64,000 bases of DNA from Akkermansiaceae bacterium (lineage in GTDB: Bacteria > Verrucomicrobiota > Verrucomicrobiia > Verrucomicrobiales > Akkermansiaceae): positions 372,001 through 436,000 of the forward strand of contig JAHCBC010000004.1 of the NCBI GenBank assembly GCA_019634595.1, given 5' to 3'. A model generated the notes under the pieces. It saw only the letters and a list, made by a program, of their open reading frames with translations. It was not told where the DNA came from and did not search any database. A program made the position numbers and the translations under genes. Shown in pieces: positions 33,824 to 41,954 of the stretch (positions are counted from its first letter, which is position 1; each line of letters begins with the position of its first letter).

Positions 33824-34810
33824 ATGAGCAATGCGCCGGGATTGGTCCGTTCGTGGCCGTGGATGGTGGTGGTGGCCGTGGCCTTCGCCGGTGGATTCGC
33901 ACTCAGTGGCGCGATCAATGCCAGCCGCCAGAAGCAGGTTGAGGCGGAAAGCAAGGACCGCCAGAGGAAGGGAGCCTGGGCATCTCTGGACGAGGACGCG
34001 GGAACGCCCGGACGATCCATGAGCAGTTGGAGATCCAAGGCGGATGACGGCGGCAGCGGGCGGGTTTCCCTCGAAGCGAGGATCGCCAAAACCATTCGTA
34101 TGAAGAACCCCTCCGACCGCATTTCCGCGTGGGTGCGGGAGGTGGACGGAATGACGGCGGAGAACGCGCTGGCCTACCTGAACGCACTGGATGCCTCCGA
34201 CCCGCAGGCTAAGAAGTCGCTGGAGTGGCAGATCCTGATCCGGAAATGGATGGAGGTGGACCCCGCGGGATGCGCCAGCCACATCGCTTCCCTTCCCGTG
34301 GAGACGAAGACGCAGTTCGCCATCGACGTTGCGATGAACAAATGGACGGAGACGGACCTGGGGGCCGCCGCCGCTTTCATCGAGACGCTGAAAGGAACGG
34401 CACTGTATGACAGCGCCCTGCACAGCCACATCGGCCGGATCGGCACGTCGGACCTGCAGAGCGCGATGTCGATGGCGGACCGCGCGTGGAAGGAGAATCC
34501 GGAGAAATACAACTGGATGATGGAGCGCCTGCACGGTGAGTTCCGGTTCGCCAACCAAGGCGGGGATTCGCGCGAGTTTTTCGACTCCATCCCCACTGCG
34601 GAGGGAAAGGCAGCCGCGTTCGGCCACGTGTTCTACCGGCTCTGGAACAACTCCGCGGATGAGGCGGCGGACTGGCTGGTGACCCAGCCCGACTTCGCCT
34701 CCGGGGCGGCGGTCCGCCGGATCGTGAACCTGAAGAACGCCACGGCGGCGGGAAGCGGCGATAACTGGAAGGCGGAGCATTTCCCCCAGGTGGACATCAC
34801 TGGCGGCTGA
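33824..34810 (+). CDS. Membrane-anchored helical protein, lineage-specific
   Basis: This 328-residue protein has an N-terminal signal-anchor (about 12-31, WPWMVVVAVAFAGGFALSG), a basic and charged linker, then an all-helical region (about 85-300). The helices carry pairs such as WMEVDPAGCASHIASLP (about 136) and WTETDLGAAAAFIETLK (about 167): a Trp, a few acidic residues, then a small-residue helix, as in alpha-solenoids. I recognise no named family, but the two proteins at 36281-39189 have the same plan. The function is unknown; location is probably periplasmic or envelope-anchored. It lies upstream of lpxC/fabZ with a 74-bp gap. Confidence 0.65.
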   Translation: MSNAPGLVRSWPWMVVVAVAFAGGFALSGAINASRQKQVEAESKDRQRKGAWASLDEDAGTPGRSMSSWRSKADDGGSGRVSLEARIAKTIRMKNPSDRISAWVREVDGMTAENALAYLNALDASDPQAKKSLEWQILIRKWMEVDPAGCASHIASLPVETKTQFAIDVAMNKWTETDLGAAAAFIETLKGTALYDSALHSHIGRIGTSDLQSAMSMADRAWKENPEKYNWMMERLHGEFRFANQGGDSREFFDSIPTAEGKAAAFGHVFYRLWNNSADEAADWLVTQPDFASGAAVRRIVNLKNATAAGSGDNWKAEHFPQVDITGG

Positions 34811-34884
34811 GGGGCACCAAGGGGCCGGGATTCCGCCCTTATTCCGGCTTGAACATTGCTGGTGGGGCCACAAACTGCCCCTTC

Positions 34885-36198
34885 ATGTCAGCCGCCGTCC
34901 AGCATACCCTCGCAGGCTCCGCCACTCTCGAAGGAACCTCCCTCCACACCGGGGAGAAAGTCACCCTCACCCTGAAACCCGCTCCGGAAGGCCATGGCTT
35001 CAAGTTCCGCCGCATCGACCTGCCGGACCAGCCGTTCATCAACGCGGATGTGGACAAGGTGCAGACCGTCGAGCGCGCCACCACCCTCGCGGAAGGCTCC
35101 GTGAAGGTCCACACCGTGGAGCACGTGATCTCCGCCCTCACCGGCATGGGCGTGGACAACGCCCTCATCGAGATGGACGCGAACGAGCCACCCATCGGTG
35201 ACGGCTCGTCACTTCCTTTCGTGGAGTTGATCAAGAAGGCTGGCATCGTCCCGCAGAACGCCCTCCGCAAGATCTGGGAAATCCGCGAGCCGATCCACCT
35301 GGAAACCGGCGACGGCACGCTCATCACCATCGTCCCCAGCAAGACGTTCCGCGTCTCCGTGACCAACGTCGGCCCGGAAGGCCGCTTCACCCAATATTTC
35401 TCCACCGAGATCAACCCGGCGACCTATGAGAAGGAAATCTGCGCCGCACGGACCTTCGTCTATTACGAGGACGTGAAGCCGCTGCTCGAAAAGGGCCTCA
35501 TCAAGGGCGGCTCGCTCGAAAGCGCCGTGGTCATCCGTGGCAACGAGGTGATGTCCAAGGAAGCCCTCCGCTTCAACAACGAGTTCGCCCGCCACAAGGC
35601 GCTCGACCTCATCGGCGACCTCATGCTTTCCGGCAAGCGGATCCTCGGCCATGTCATCGCCGTGAAGCCGGGCCACGGCCCGAACACGCAGATGGCCGCG
35701 AAGCTGAAGACGGAATACGCGCGCATGCGCTCCATGGTGCCAACCGCCGTCACCATCCCGGATGCGGAGAGCGTCCTGGACATCAACGAGGTGCTCAACA
35801 TCCTGCCTCACCGCTATCCTTTCCTGATGGTGGACCGCGTGGTGGACTTCGAGGAGAACAAGTGTGTGGCGATCAAGAATGTCACCATCAACGAGCCGTT
35901 TTTCCAAGGCCACTTCCCGGGCCACCCGATCATGCCCGGCGTGCTCCAACTGGAGGCGATGGCCCAGGTTTCCTCCATCCTCATGCTCCGCAAGCCGGAG
36001 AACGCCGGCAAGATCGGCTACTTCATGAGCGCGGACAGCGTGAAATGGCGCCGCCCGGTGATGCCCGGCGACACGGTGGTCATCGAGAGCGACATCATGA
36101 AGATCCGCGGTGCGATCGGCCAGACGAAGTGCCGCTGCCTTGTGAACGGCGAGGTCGTCTCCGAAGCGGAGCTGAAGTTCGCGCTGATGGACCGGTGA
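34885..36198 (+). CDS. lpxC/fabZ: Fused LpxC deacetylase and FabZ dehydratase
   Basis: One polypeptide joins the committed step of lipid A synthesis (UDP-3-O-acyl-GlcNAc deacetylase) to 3-hydroxyacyl-ACP dehydratase of fatty-acid synthesis. The start at 34885 (MSAAVQHTLAG) gives 437 residues; an ATG 12 codons earlier is possible. LpxC part about 1-285: zinc His in VHTVEHVISAL (about 75) and the second His and Asp in RHKALDLIGDL (about 235). FabZ part about 295-437: LPHRYPFLMVDRV and the catalytic HFPGHPIMPGVLQLEAMAQ near 343-361. All catalytic residues are present. This fusion is known from Bacteroidota and relatives. Confidence 0.96.
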   Translation: MSAAVQHTLAGSATLEGTSLHTGEKVTLTLKPAPEGHGFKFRRIDLPDQPFINADVDKVQTVERATTLAEGSVKVHTVEHVISALTGMGVDNALIEMDANEPPIGDGSSLPFVELIKKAGIVPQNALRKIWEIREPIHLETGDGTLITIVPSKTFRVSVTNVGPEGRFTQYFSTEINPATYEKEICAARTFVYYEDVKPLLEKGLIKGGSLESAVVIRGNEVMSKEALRFNNEFARHKALDLIGDLMLSGKRILGHVIAVKPGHGPNTQMAAKLKTEYARMRSMVPTAVTIPDAESVLDINEVLNILPHRYPFLMVDRVVDFEENKCVAIKNVTINEPFFQGHFPGHPIMPGVLQLEAMAQVSSILMLRKPENAGKIGYFMSADSVKWRRPVMPGDTVVIESDIMKIRGAIGQTKCRCLVNGEVVSEAELKFALMDR

Positions 36199-36245
36199 GC
36201 GCGGCGGCGTGGGGAGGAGTGTGCCGACCCGGGCGGAAGCAAGGT

Positions 36246-36263
36246 GCCGGTCTGAAGACCGGC
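36246..36263. repeat. Palindrome between lpxC/fabZ and a convergent gene
   Basis: GCCGGTC and GACCGGC pair around TGAA. On the other strand it reads GGAGCGCCGGTCTTCAGACC, which resembles the arm of the 41809-41878 element (GGAGCGCGGACTTCAGTCC), so it is probably a half-size relative. Confidence 0.6.
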
Positions 36264-36280
36264 GCTCCCAGCGGCTCCCC

Positions 36281-37624
36281 TCACTTCCCTCCCAAGCCTT
36301 GATTCTTTGCCCAACTGTCGTAGGAGCGCTGGGCGGCGGCTTTTGCCTCCGGGTCGGTCATGCGTTCGACGGCCCATTGGAAGAGCGCCTCGTCATTGCG
36401 GGCGTAGATCGCATTCTGGGTATAGGCGAAAAGCACGCGGTCCTTCCGTGGATCCTGGTCGGGCAATGATTCGATCCATGCCCTCGCTCCGGCATTGTCC
36501 CGGTTGATGAGCGGATCGACCGTGCGGCGGAAGAGGTAGTCCGCCTCCGGGCGGTCCGGCAGCTTCATCCCCCACTCCGCGAGCTGACGCGTATCCTGCA
36601 GATTGCGGCTGTAGTCGGCCAGTTGCTGGCCCGCGCCGGCCACCCGGTCCCACTGGTCCGTGGCCATGAGCATGTCCAGCACTGCGGGGGCGTTCTTCGT
36701 CCCCTGCGGCCCGTTGAGAAAGGCAACCGCCGCGCGCTTCCGCATCTCCGGATCCAGCTTCGCCCACTCCGCGCCGAGGGTGGCGGCTCCGGCATCACGG
36801 AGGGTGGCGCTGAATTCGTGCAGCAACACCGTCTTCGCGCGGTCGTCCGTGGCGGCGGCCAGGCGCCCCCTCACTTCGGCGGCATTTCCTTCCGCCGCAG
36901 GCAGTGAGTTGAAGGCGGCTGCGATCAGGCCGTTCGTGCCGGATTGATCCGGCATCATGATGAGCTTTCGCACCACCTGCTCCTTGAGTTCCGGGTTTCC
37001 ACCTGCCGTCCGCATCGCGCTCTGCACCGCCGTCATGGAGTGGGGAAATGGAATCCGGTGGGCCACGGAAACGACGAAGACCGGTTCCGTCTTTGACGCA
37101 CTTTCGATCCACTGCCTGCGAAAAAGCGCCGTGCCCAGCCCCAGCTTTCCGGACTGGAAAAGATCCCACGCGTCCATCGGCCTGGCTTGGAAAGCTTCAT
37201 CAAACGCCACCATCAATGGGCTGATACCGCCCTTCTGCGTGCCACCGTCCCAGGCATTGTCCAGAGCCGCGCGCATGGCTCCCTCCATGTCCACCATGGA
37301 CCACTCCCGCAGCACGCCGATCTGCATTTCCAGCCGCTGGCTGACGGTGAGGTCACGCGAGGCGATAGCGTCCCACGCTCCGCGGAAATCATTGCTGCCA
37401 GACGCCTTTGTCTCCGTGGCTCCCTTTGAAAGCGTCCCTGCTCCTACCGGTCTGCCGGGCCGGTCGGGGATGGCATACCCTTTCCCACCATGCGCGGAAG
37501 TTCCGCCGTCTGCCGGGGTATCGTGATCGCCGCTGGACGCCGCCTGTTTCAACGAAACGGCTGCCACCAGCCCGATGCCCAGGCACGCGGCATGGGTCAG
37601 CGCCTTGCGTTGCCACGTTCTCAT
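36281..37624 (-). CDS. Membrane-anchored helical protein, paralogue-like
   Basis: The start at 37624 (MRTWQRKALTHA) gives 447 residues; it overlaps the upstream stop by ATGA, so the pair is co-translated. There is one N-terminal hydrophobic anchor (about 9-26, ACLGIGLVAAVSL), a Gly/Thr-rich linker and a helical body with repeated W-acidic-A units (for example REWSMVDMEGAMRAAL, about 100). It shares GGNPELKEQVVRKL with the neighbour (SGNPELKERLISQI), which suggests duplication. Function unknown; probably envelope-facing. Confidence 0.65.
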   Translation of the reverse strand: MRTWQRKALTHAACLGIGLVAAVSLKQAASSGDHDTPADGGTSAHGGKGYAIPDRPGRPVGAGTLSKGATETKASGSNDFRGAWDAIASRDLTVSQRLEMQIGVLREWSMVDMEGAMRAALDNAWDGGTQKGGISPLMVAFDEAFQARPMDAWDLFQSGKLGLGTALFRRQWIESASKTEPVFVVSVAHRIPFPHSMTAVQSAMRTAGGNPELKEQVVRKLIMMPDQSGTNGLIAAAFNSLPAAEGNAAEVRGRLAAATDDRAKTVLLHEFSATLRDAGAATLGAEWAKLDPEMRKRAAVAFLNGPQGTKNAPAVLDMLMATDQWDRVAGAGQQLADYSRNLQDTRQLAEWGMKLPDRPEADYLFRRTVDPLINRDNAGARAWIESLPDQDPRKDRVLFAYTQNAIYARNDEALFQWAVERMTDPEAKAAAQRSYDSWAKNQGLGGK

Positions 37625-39189
37625 TGGCCCACCTCCATCATCTGCTTGAGCTTCGGGTCCTTGATCTGGCTGATGAGCCTCTCCTTCAGTTCCGGGTTCC
37701 CGGATCGCATCCGCTTCACCAGCGCGAAGGACGCCATTTCGCGGTCGATGCCTTCCGGCAGGCTGCCCACCCACTCGTCATATTGCGTGGCTCCCAGCCG
37801 CTCGCGGTATCTCTGGGTCTTGTCCTCCCAGACGCGCAGCCGCGTGTCCCAGAGCGCCGGGTTCCCGGTGTCCGCCGGGATGGTGCGGATGAAGTCATGG
37901 AAATCCTGGGGGTTCCCCTCCACGAACTGCCACTGCGGGGCCTTCATCACCATTTCCCACTTCTTGTCCGCAGGCAGACCGTCCAGCAGGCTGGTCGCCT
38001 TCGGCCCGCCGAACTCCGAGAGTTCCTTGAAAAGCTGGAGCTTCAGGGACTCCGGAGACTTCGCCGCCAGTTCCGGCAGAGCTTTCGCCATTTCCCGGTA
38101 GATTTCCTCCGCCGTGGCCGTCCCGTGGCGGAAGGCGAACCGCCAGTCCCGCCCCGCGTCCAGGGCCGTCACGACGTCCCGGCCGCCCAGCTCCAGCCGG
38201 ATCTGCTCCTCGGGCAAGCCCGGCTGGAACCCGGCGACCACTTCCACCCGTTTCCCGAAGTCGTAGTCCGGACTGAGATACATAAGCGCGTGGTAGTCGT
38301 GATGCTTCAGCAAGCTGCCTTGGAAAGCGGGGTCCGTCCCAGCAGAGGCCAGGTGCCGCTGCAACCATGCCATGCCTTCCTTTCCCTGCTGCTTCGCATA
38401 AAGTAGCACGGTGAGCGGCGCGCGTTCCCCCTCCGCCAAGCCGAAAAGATCGTCCGCCCGTGACATCGGCCAGGTGTCGATCAGGGAAAGCCGGATGTTG
38501 TTCCACTGCTGCTGGTCGATCCCGGCTTTCAACCCGGCAAGCTGGCTGAGATCCGCAGCGGCACCGGCATGGTCCGCGATGCTGCGCGTGAGCTCCGTAT
38601 CCAACCGCGAGTTCACGCCGATCCATTTCCCAGCTTCCACGATGCCCGCGCCGGGGACCATCACATCGAGCGAATTACGGAGATAGGCCACCATCTCGCC
38701 AAGGTCTTCCTTTGACTTCCCTGCGAACCAGGTGAGCGCCGCCTTCGGGTCGGCGTCCATCCAGTGGAGCAGGCGCACCTCCAGTTCCTGTGCCTCCTCC
38801 GGGGTGATGGATTGGCCGGTGCGGACTTTCGCGAGATGAGCTTCCAGCTTTTCCGAGGCCGCCGCGGCGGGATCTCCGGCCACCGGCACTGCGGCAGCGC
38901 GTTTCTTCAGCTCCTCCGCTTGCACCAGGCGGAGTTGGAACGCTTCCGCCCGCTTCATCTTCGCGGGGAGTTTCGTCTTTCCAGCGGCGATGCGGTCAAG
39001 GATCTCGTTCGCGGTCCCACCGGGCGGACGAGCGGCGCGTTCGTGGCTGCGGAATTTCAGCGAACGCCCGCCATCCCCCGCTGCGGCGACCACACGGTCC
39101 CCCGCCACCGTCCACAGCCCCCACCCGGCGAGAACCGCCAGCAGATGGCTCCCCACCCAGATCCCCGAAGTCCACGCCGGTTTTTTCAC
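37621..39189 (-). CDS. Membrane-anchored helical protein, upstream partner
   Basis: This 522-residue protein has an N-terminal anchor (about 10-35, GSHLLAVLAGWGLWTVAG). It then has a charged helical body: a Lys/Glu/Ala-rich segment (about 55-130) and solenoid-like units (HWMDADPKAALTWFAG about 140, and others). It is the first gene of a two-gene unit with 36281-37624 and shares the NPELKE segment near its C-terminus (about 498). I recognise no family. The plan (signal anchor plus W-x-DP-x-A helices) also matches 33824-34810. These may be a lineage-specific expansion around lpxC/fabZ. Confidence 0.65.
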   Translation of the reverse strand: MKKPAWTSGIWVGSHLLAVLAGWGLWTVAGDRVVAAAGDGGRSLKFRSHERAARPPGGTANEILDRIAAGKTKLPAKMKRAEAFQLRLVQAEELKKRAAAVPVAGDPAAAASEKLEAHLAKVRTGQSITPEEAQELEVRLLHWMDADPKAALTWFAGKSKEDLGEMVAYLRNSLDVMVPGAGIVEAGKWIGVNSRLDTELTRSIADHAGAAADLSQLAGLKAGIDQQQWNNIRLSLIDTWPMSRADDLFGLAEGERAPLTVLLYAKQQGKEGMAWLQRHLASAGTDPAFQGSLLKHHDYHALMYLSPDYDFGKRVEVVAGFQPGLPEEQIRLELGGRDVVTALDAGRDWRFAFRHGTATAEEIYREMAKALPELAAKSPESLKLQLFKELSEFGGPKATSLLDGLPADKKWEMVMKAPQWQFVEGNPQDFHDFIRTIPADTGNPALWDTRLRVWEDKTQRYRERLGATQYDEWVGSLPEGIDREMASFALVKRMRSGNPELKERLISQIKDPKLKQMMEVGQ

Positions 39190-39260
39190 AGACCCGTCCC
39201 CTATCCGGAAAGCCTATGACTGGCAATGAAATCCGCGTCTTGCGGCGAGATGTGTCCGGA

Positions 39261-39336
39261 CTGGGACCCGGGATTCATCCCGCTTGGTTTCGCAAAGGCT
39301 GGATTCTCCGGGGCGGGATGAATCCCGCGGTCCCAG
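39261..39336. repeat. REP-like element, family 2, copy 1
   Basis: The left arm GGGATTCATCCCGC and right arm GCGGGATGAATCCCGC pair, with outer CTGGGAC/GTCCCAG also paired. The loop reads TTGGTTTCGCA...GATTCTCCGGGG. A second copy at 41809-41878 has almost the same loop but different, still complementary arms. It lies between divergent genes (39189 and 39459). Confidence 0.8.
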
Positions 39337-39458
39337 TGGCCATCCATCCGCTCCGCCCCCTTTGGCAAGCTGGAAATCCCCTGTGGGACCTGAATTTTCC
39401 GCACGCCGCCTTTCGCTTGCCCCACCCCGGCGGGAGGCCTCATTTTCCTCTCCGTCCC

Positions 39459-41759
39459 ATGACCCACCTCGAAACCATCGCCCGCGAAACGGGCATCTCA
39501 CTTTCCTCCGTCACCGCCACCTCGAAGCTCATCGCCGAAGGCGGCACCGTCCCTTTCATCTCCCGCTACCGGAAGGAGCAGACCGGCTCTCTGGACGAGG
39601 TCCAGATCACCACCATCCGCGACCGCATGCTGCAACTGGCGGAACTGGACAGCCGCCGCACCGCCGTCCTGAAGTCCCTGGAGGAGCGCAACCTGCTGAC
39701 GGACGAGCTGAAAAAGAAGCTCAACGCCGCCACCACCCTCACCAGTGTGGAGGACATCTTCGCCCCCTTCCGCCCGAAGCGCCAGACCCGCGCCACCAAG
39801 GCCATCGAGCGCGGCCTGACCCCGCTCGCCGACTGGCTGCTGGAAAACCAGTCCGCCGATCCCGCCGAAGAGGCCGCGAAGTTCGTCGATGCGGAGAAGG
39901 AAGTCCCCACCGCGGCCGATGCGCTGGCCGGTGCCCGCGACATCATCGCGGAGCGGGTGGCGGATGACGCCGCCCTCCGTGGCCGCGTGCGTAAGATCTA
40001 CGAAGAGGAGGCCACCGTTTCCTCCAAGATCATGTATGGAAAGGAAGAGGAGGCGGACGCCCAGAAGTTCCGCGACTACTTCGAGTGGTCGGAGCCGTTC
40101 AAGGCCATCCCGTCCCACCGGATGCTGGCCATCCGTCGTGGCGAGAAGGAGGGCTTCCTCCTCATGCGTGTGGAGGTTCCACTGGACCGTGTGTCCGCCC
40201 AGGCGCTCCCGGATTGGGTGAAAGGCTCCGGCGAAGGCTCGAAGAACGTCGCCCAGGCCGTCGAGGATGGCTGCAAGCGCCTGCTCATGCCGTCCATGGA
40301 AACGGAAGCCCGCCTGCTCGCCAAAAAGCGCGCGGATGAAACCGCCATCGCCGTCTTCGCAGAAAACCTCCGCGAGCTGCTACTGGCCTCCGCTCTCGGA
40401 GAAAAGCGACTGCTCGCCATCGACCCCGGCTTCCGCACCGGCTGCAAGACCGTCGTACTGGACCGCTCCGGAAAGCTCCTGCATCACACCGTGCTCCACT
40501 GCACCGCGGGCTCCAACCACCAGCTCTACGAGGCCGCCAACGAGCTGGTCACGCTGCTGAAGAAATACGACGTCGAGGCCATCGCCATCGGCAACGGCAC
40601 CGCCAGCCGCGAGGCCGAGGCCTTCGTGAAAAAGCTGAAGGTCACCCAGCCGATCATCATCGTGAATGAGAGCGGTGCTTCCATTTACTCCGCATCCGAT
40701 GTGGCGCGGGAGGAGTTCCCGAACGAGGACGTCACCGTGCGCGGGGCCGTCTCCATCGGCCGCCGCCTGATGGACCCGCTGGCGGAGCTGGTGAAGATCG
40801 ACCCGAAATCCATCGGCGTCGGCCAATACCAGCACGACGTGGACCAGCGCCAGCTCAACGCCTCGCTCGATGATACCGTCATTTCCTGCGTGAACGCCGT
40901 GGGCGTGGAGATCAACACGGCTTCCAAGAAGCTGCTCTCCTATGTCTCCGGCCTCAATGCGTCCCTGGCGGAGAACATCGTCGCCTTCCGGAATGAGAAC
41001 GGTGCCTTCACCTCCCGTGAGCAACTGAAGAAGGTGCCGCGCCTTGGTGAGAAAGCCTTTGAGCAAGCGGCGGGATTCCTCCGCGTGCGTGGTGGCGAGC
41101 ACCCGCTCGATTCCTCCGCCGTCCACCCGGAACGCTACCCGCTGGTGGAGCGCATGGCTGCGGAAGCAGGATGCGAGGTGGTCGAACTGCTCACCAACGA
41201 GGCTGCCCGCAAGAAGATCGACCTCAAGAAATATGTCAGCGAGGAAGTGGGTCTGCCGACGCTCCAGGACATTCTCAACGAGCTGGCCAAGCCGGGCCGC
41301 GACCCGCGGAAGCAGTTCGAGCTATTCTCTTTTACGGATGGTGTGGAAAAACCTTCCGACCTGCAGGTGGGCATGAAGCTCCCCGGCATCGTCACCAACG
41401 TGACTGCCTTCGGTGCCTTCGTGGATGTGGGCGTCCACCAGGACGGACTCGTCCACGTTTCCCAGCTCGCGGATCATTTCGTCCGTGACGCGTCCGAAGT
41501 CGTGAAGGTCGGACAGAAGGTTCAGATCACCGTCATGGAGGTGGACCTGAAGCGCAACCGCATCGCCCTTTCCATGAAGTCGAAGCCGGACATGGAGGGC
41601 GGCCGCCGCTCGGACGGCGGTGACCGGGATTCCCGTCCCGGCGGCAACCGTCCGCGCCAGCAAGGCGGCGGTGGTGGTGGCAACGGCAACTTCCGCCCCA
41701 ACAGCGCCCCGGGCAACGACTGGTTCTCCCAGGCGTTGAACCAGGCGAAGAAGAAGTGA
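39459..41759 (+). CDS. tex: Tex-family RNA-binding transcription accessory protein
   Basis: Tex proteins are cytosolic nucleic-acid-binding factors linked to transcription and relatives of Spt6. The start at 39459 (MTHLETIARETG) gives 766 residues. Order: Tex N-terminal helical domain (about 1-190, ISRYRKEQTGSLDEVQ), YqgF-like domain (about 305-440, LLAIDPGFRTGCKTVVLD), helix-hairpin-helix region (about 470-560, YVSGLNASLAENIV), and an S1 domain (about 635-705, VGMKLPGIVTNVTAFGAFVDV). A Gly/Arg/Asn-rich tail of about 55 residues follows, ending FSQALNQAKKK. The long tail exceeds that of common Tex proteins and may bind RNA. It is a single-gene unit. Confidence 0.95.
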   Translation: MTHLETIARETGISLSSVTATSKLIAEGGTVPFISRYRKEQTGSLDEVQITTIRDRMLQLAELDSRRTAVLKSLEERNLLTDELKKKLNAATTLTSVEDIFAPFRPKRQTRATKAIERGLTPLADWLLENQSADPAEEAAKFVDAEKEVPTAADALAGARDIIAERVADDAALRGRVRKIYEEEATVSSKIMYGKEEEADAQKFRDYFEWSEPFKAIPSHRMLAIRRGEKEGFLLMRVEVPLDRVSAQALPDWVKGSGEGSKNVAQAVEDGCKRLLMPSMETEARLLAKKRADETAIAVFAENLRELLLASALGEKRLLAIDPGFRTGCKTVVLDRSGKLLHHTVLHCTAGSNHQLYEAANELVTLLKKYDVEAIAIGNGTASREAEAFVKKLKVTQPIIIVNESGASIYSASDVAREEFPNEDVTVRGAVSIGRRLMDPLAELVKIDPKSIGVGQYQHDVDQRQLNASLDDTVISCVNAVGVEINTASKKLLSYVSGLNASLAENIVAFRNENGAFTSREQLKKVPRLGEKAFEQAAGFLRVRGGEHPLDSSAVHPERYPLVERMAAEAGCEVVELLTNEAARKKIDLKKYVSEEVGLPTLQDILNELAKPGRDPRKQFELFSFTDGVEKPSDLQVGMKLPGIVTNVTAFGAFVDVGVHQDGLVHVSQLADHFVRDASEVVKVGQKVQITVMEVDLKRNRIALSMKSKPDMEGGRRSDGGDRDSRPGGNRPRQQGGGGGGNGNFRPNSAPGNDWFSQALNQAKKK

Positions 41760-41808
41760 TTTTCACGGGGTGGCCGAAGTCGTGAGACTTCTGGCTGCGA
41801 GACTCTAC

Positions 41809-41878
41809 GGAGCGCGGATTTCAGTCCGCTTGGCTTCGCATGGATCGATTCTCTGGGGCGGACTGAAGTCCGCGCTCC
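41809..41878. repeat. REP-like element, family 2, copy 2
   Basis: Arms GGAGCGCGGATTTCAGTCCGC and its near complement (20 of 21 pairs) surround a loop TTGGCTTCGCA...GATTCTCTGGGG. The loop is shared with 39261-39336. It lies 49 bases past tex, between convergent tex and dnaG. Confidence 0.8.
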
Positions 41879-41954
41879 AACAGGTCCAAGCGATGCCTCT
41901 CCGTCAGTTGCCGTCCACCACGCCGAATCTCTCACGAGATTCGCTACCCACCCA

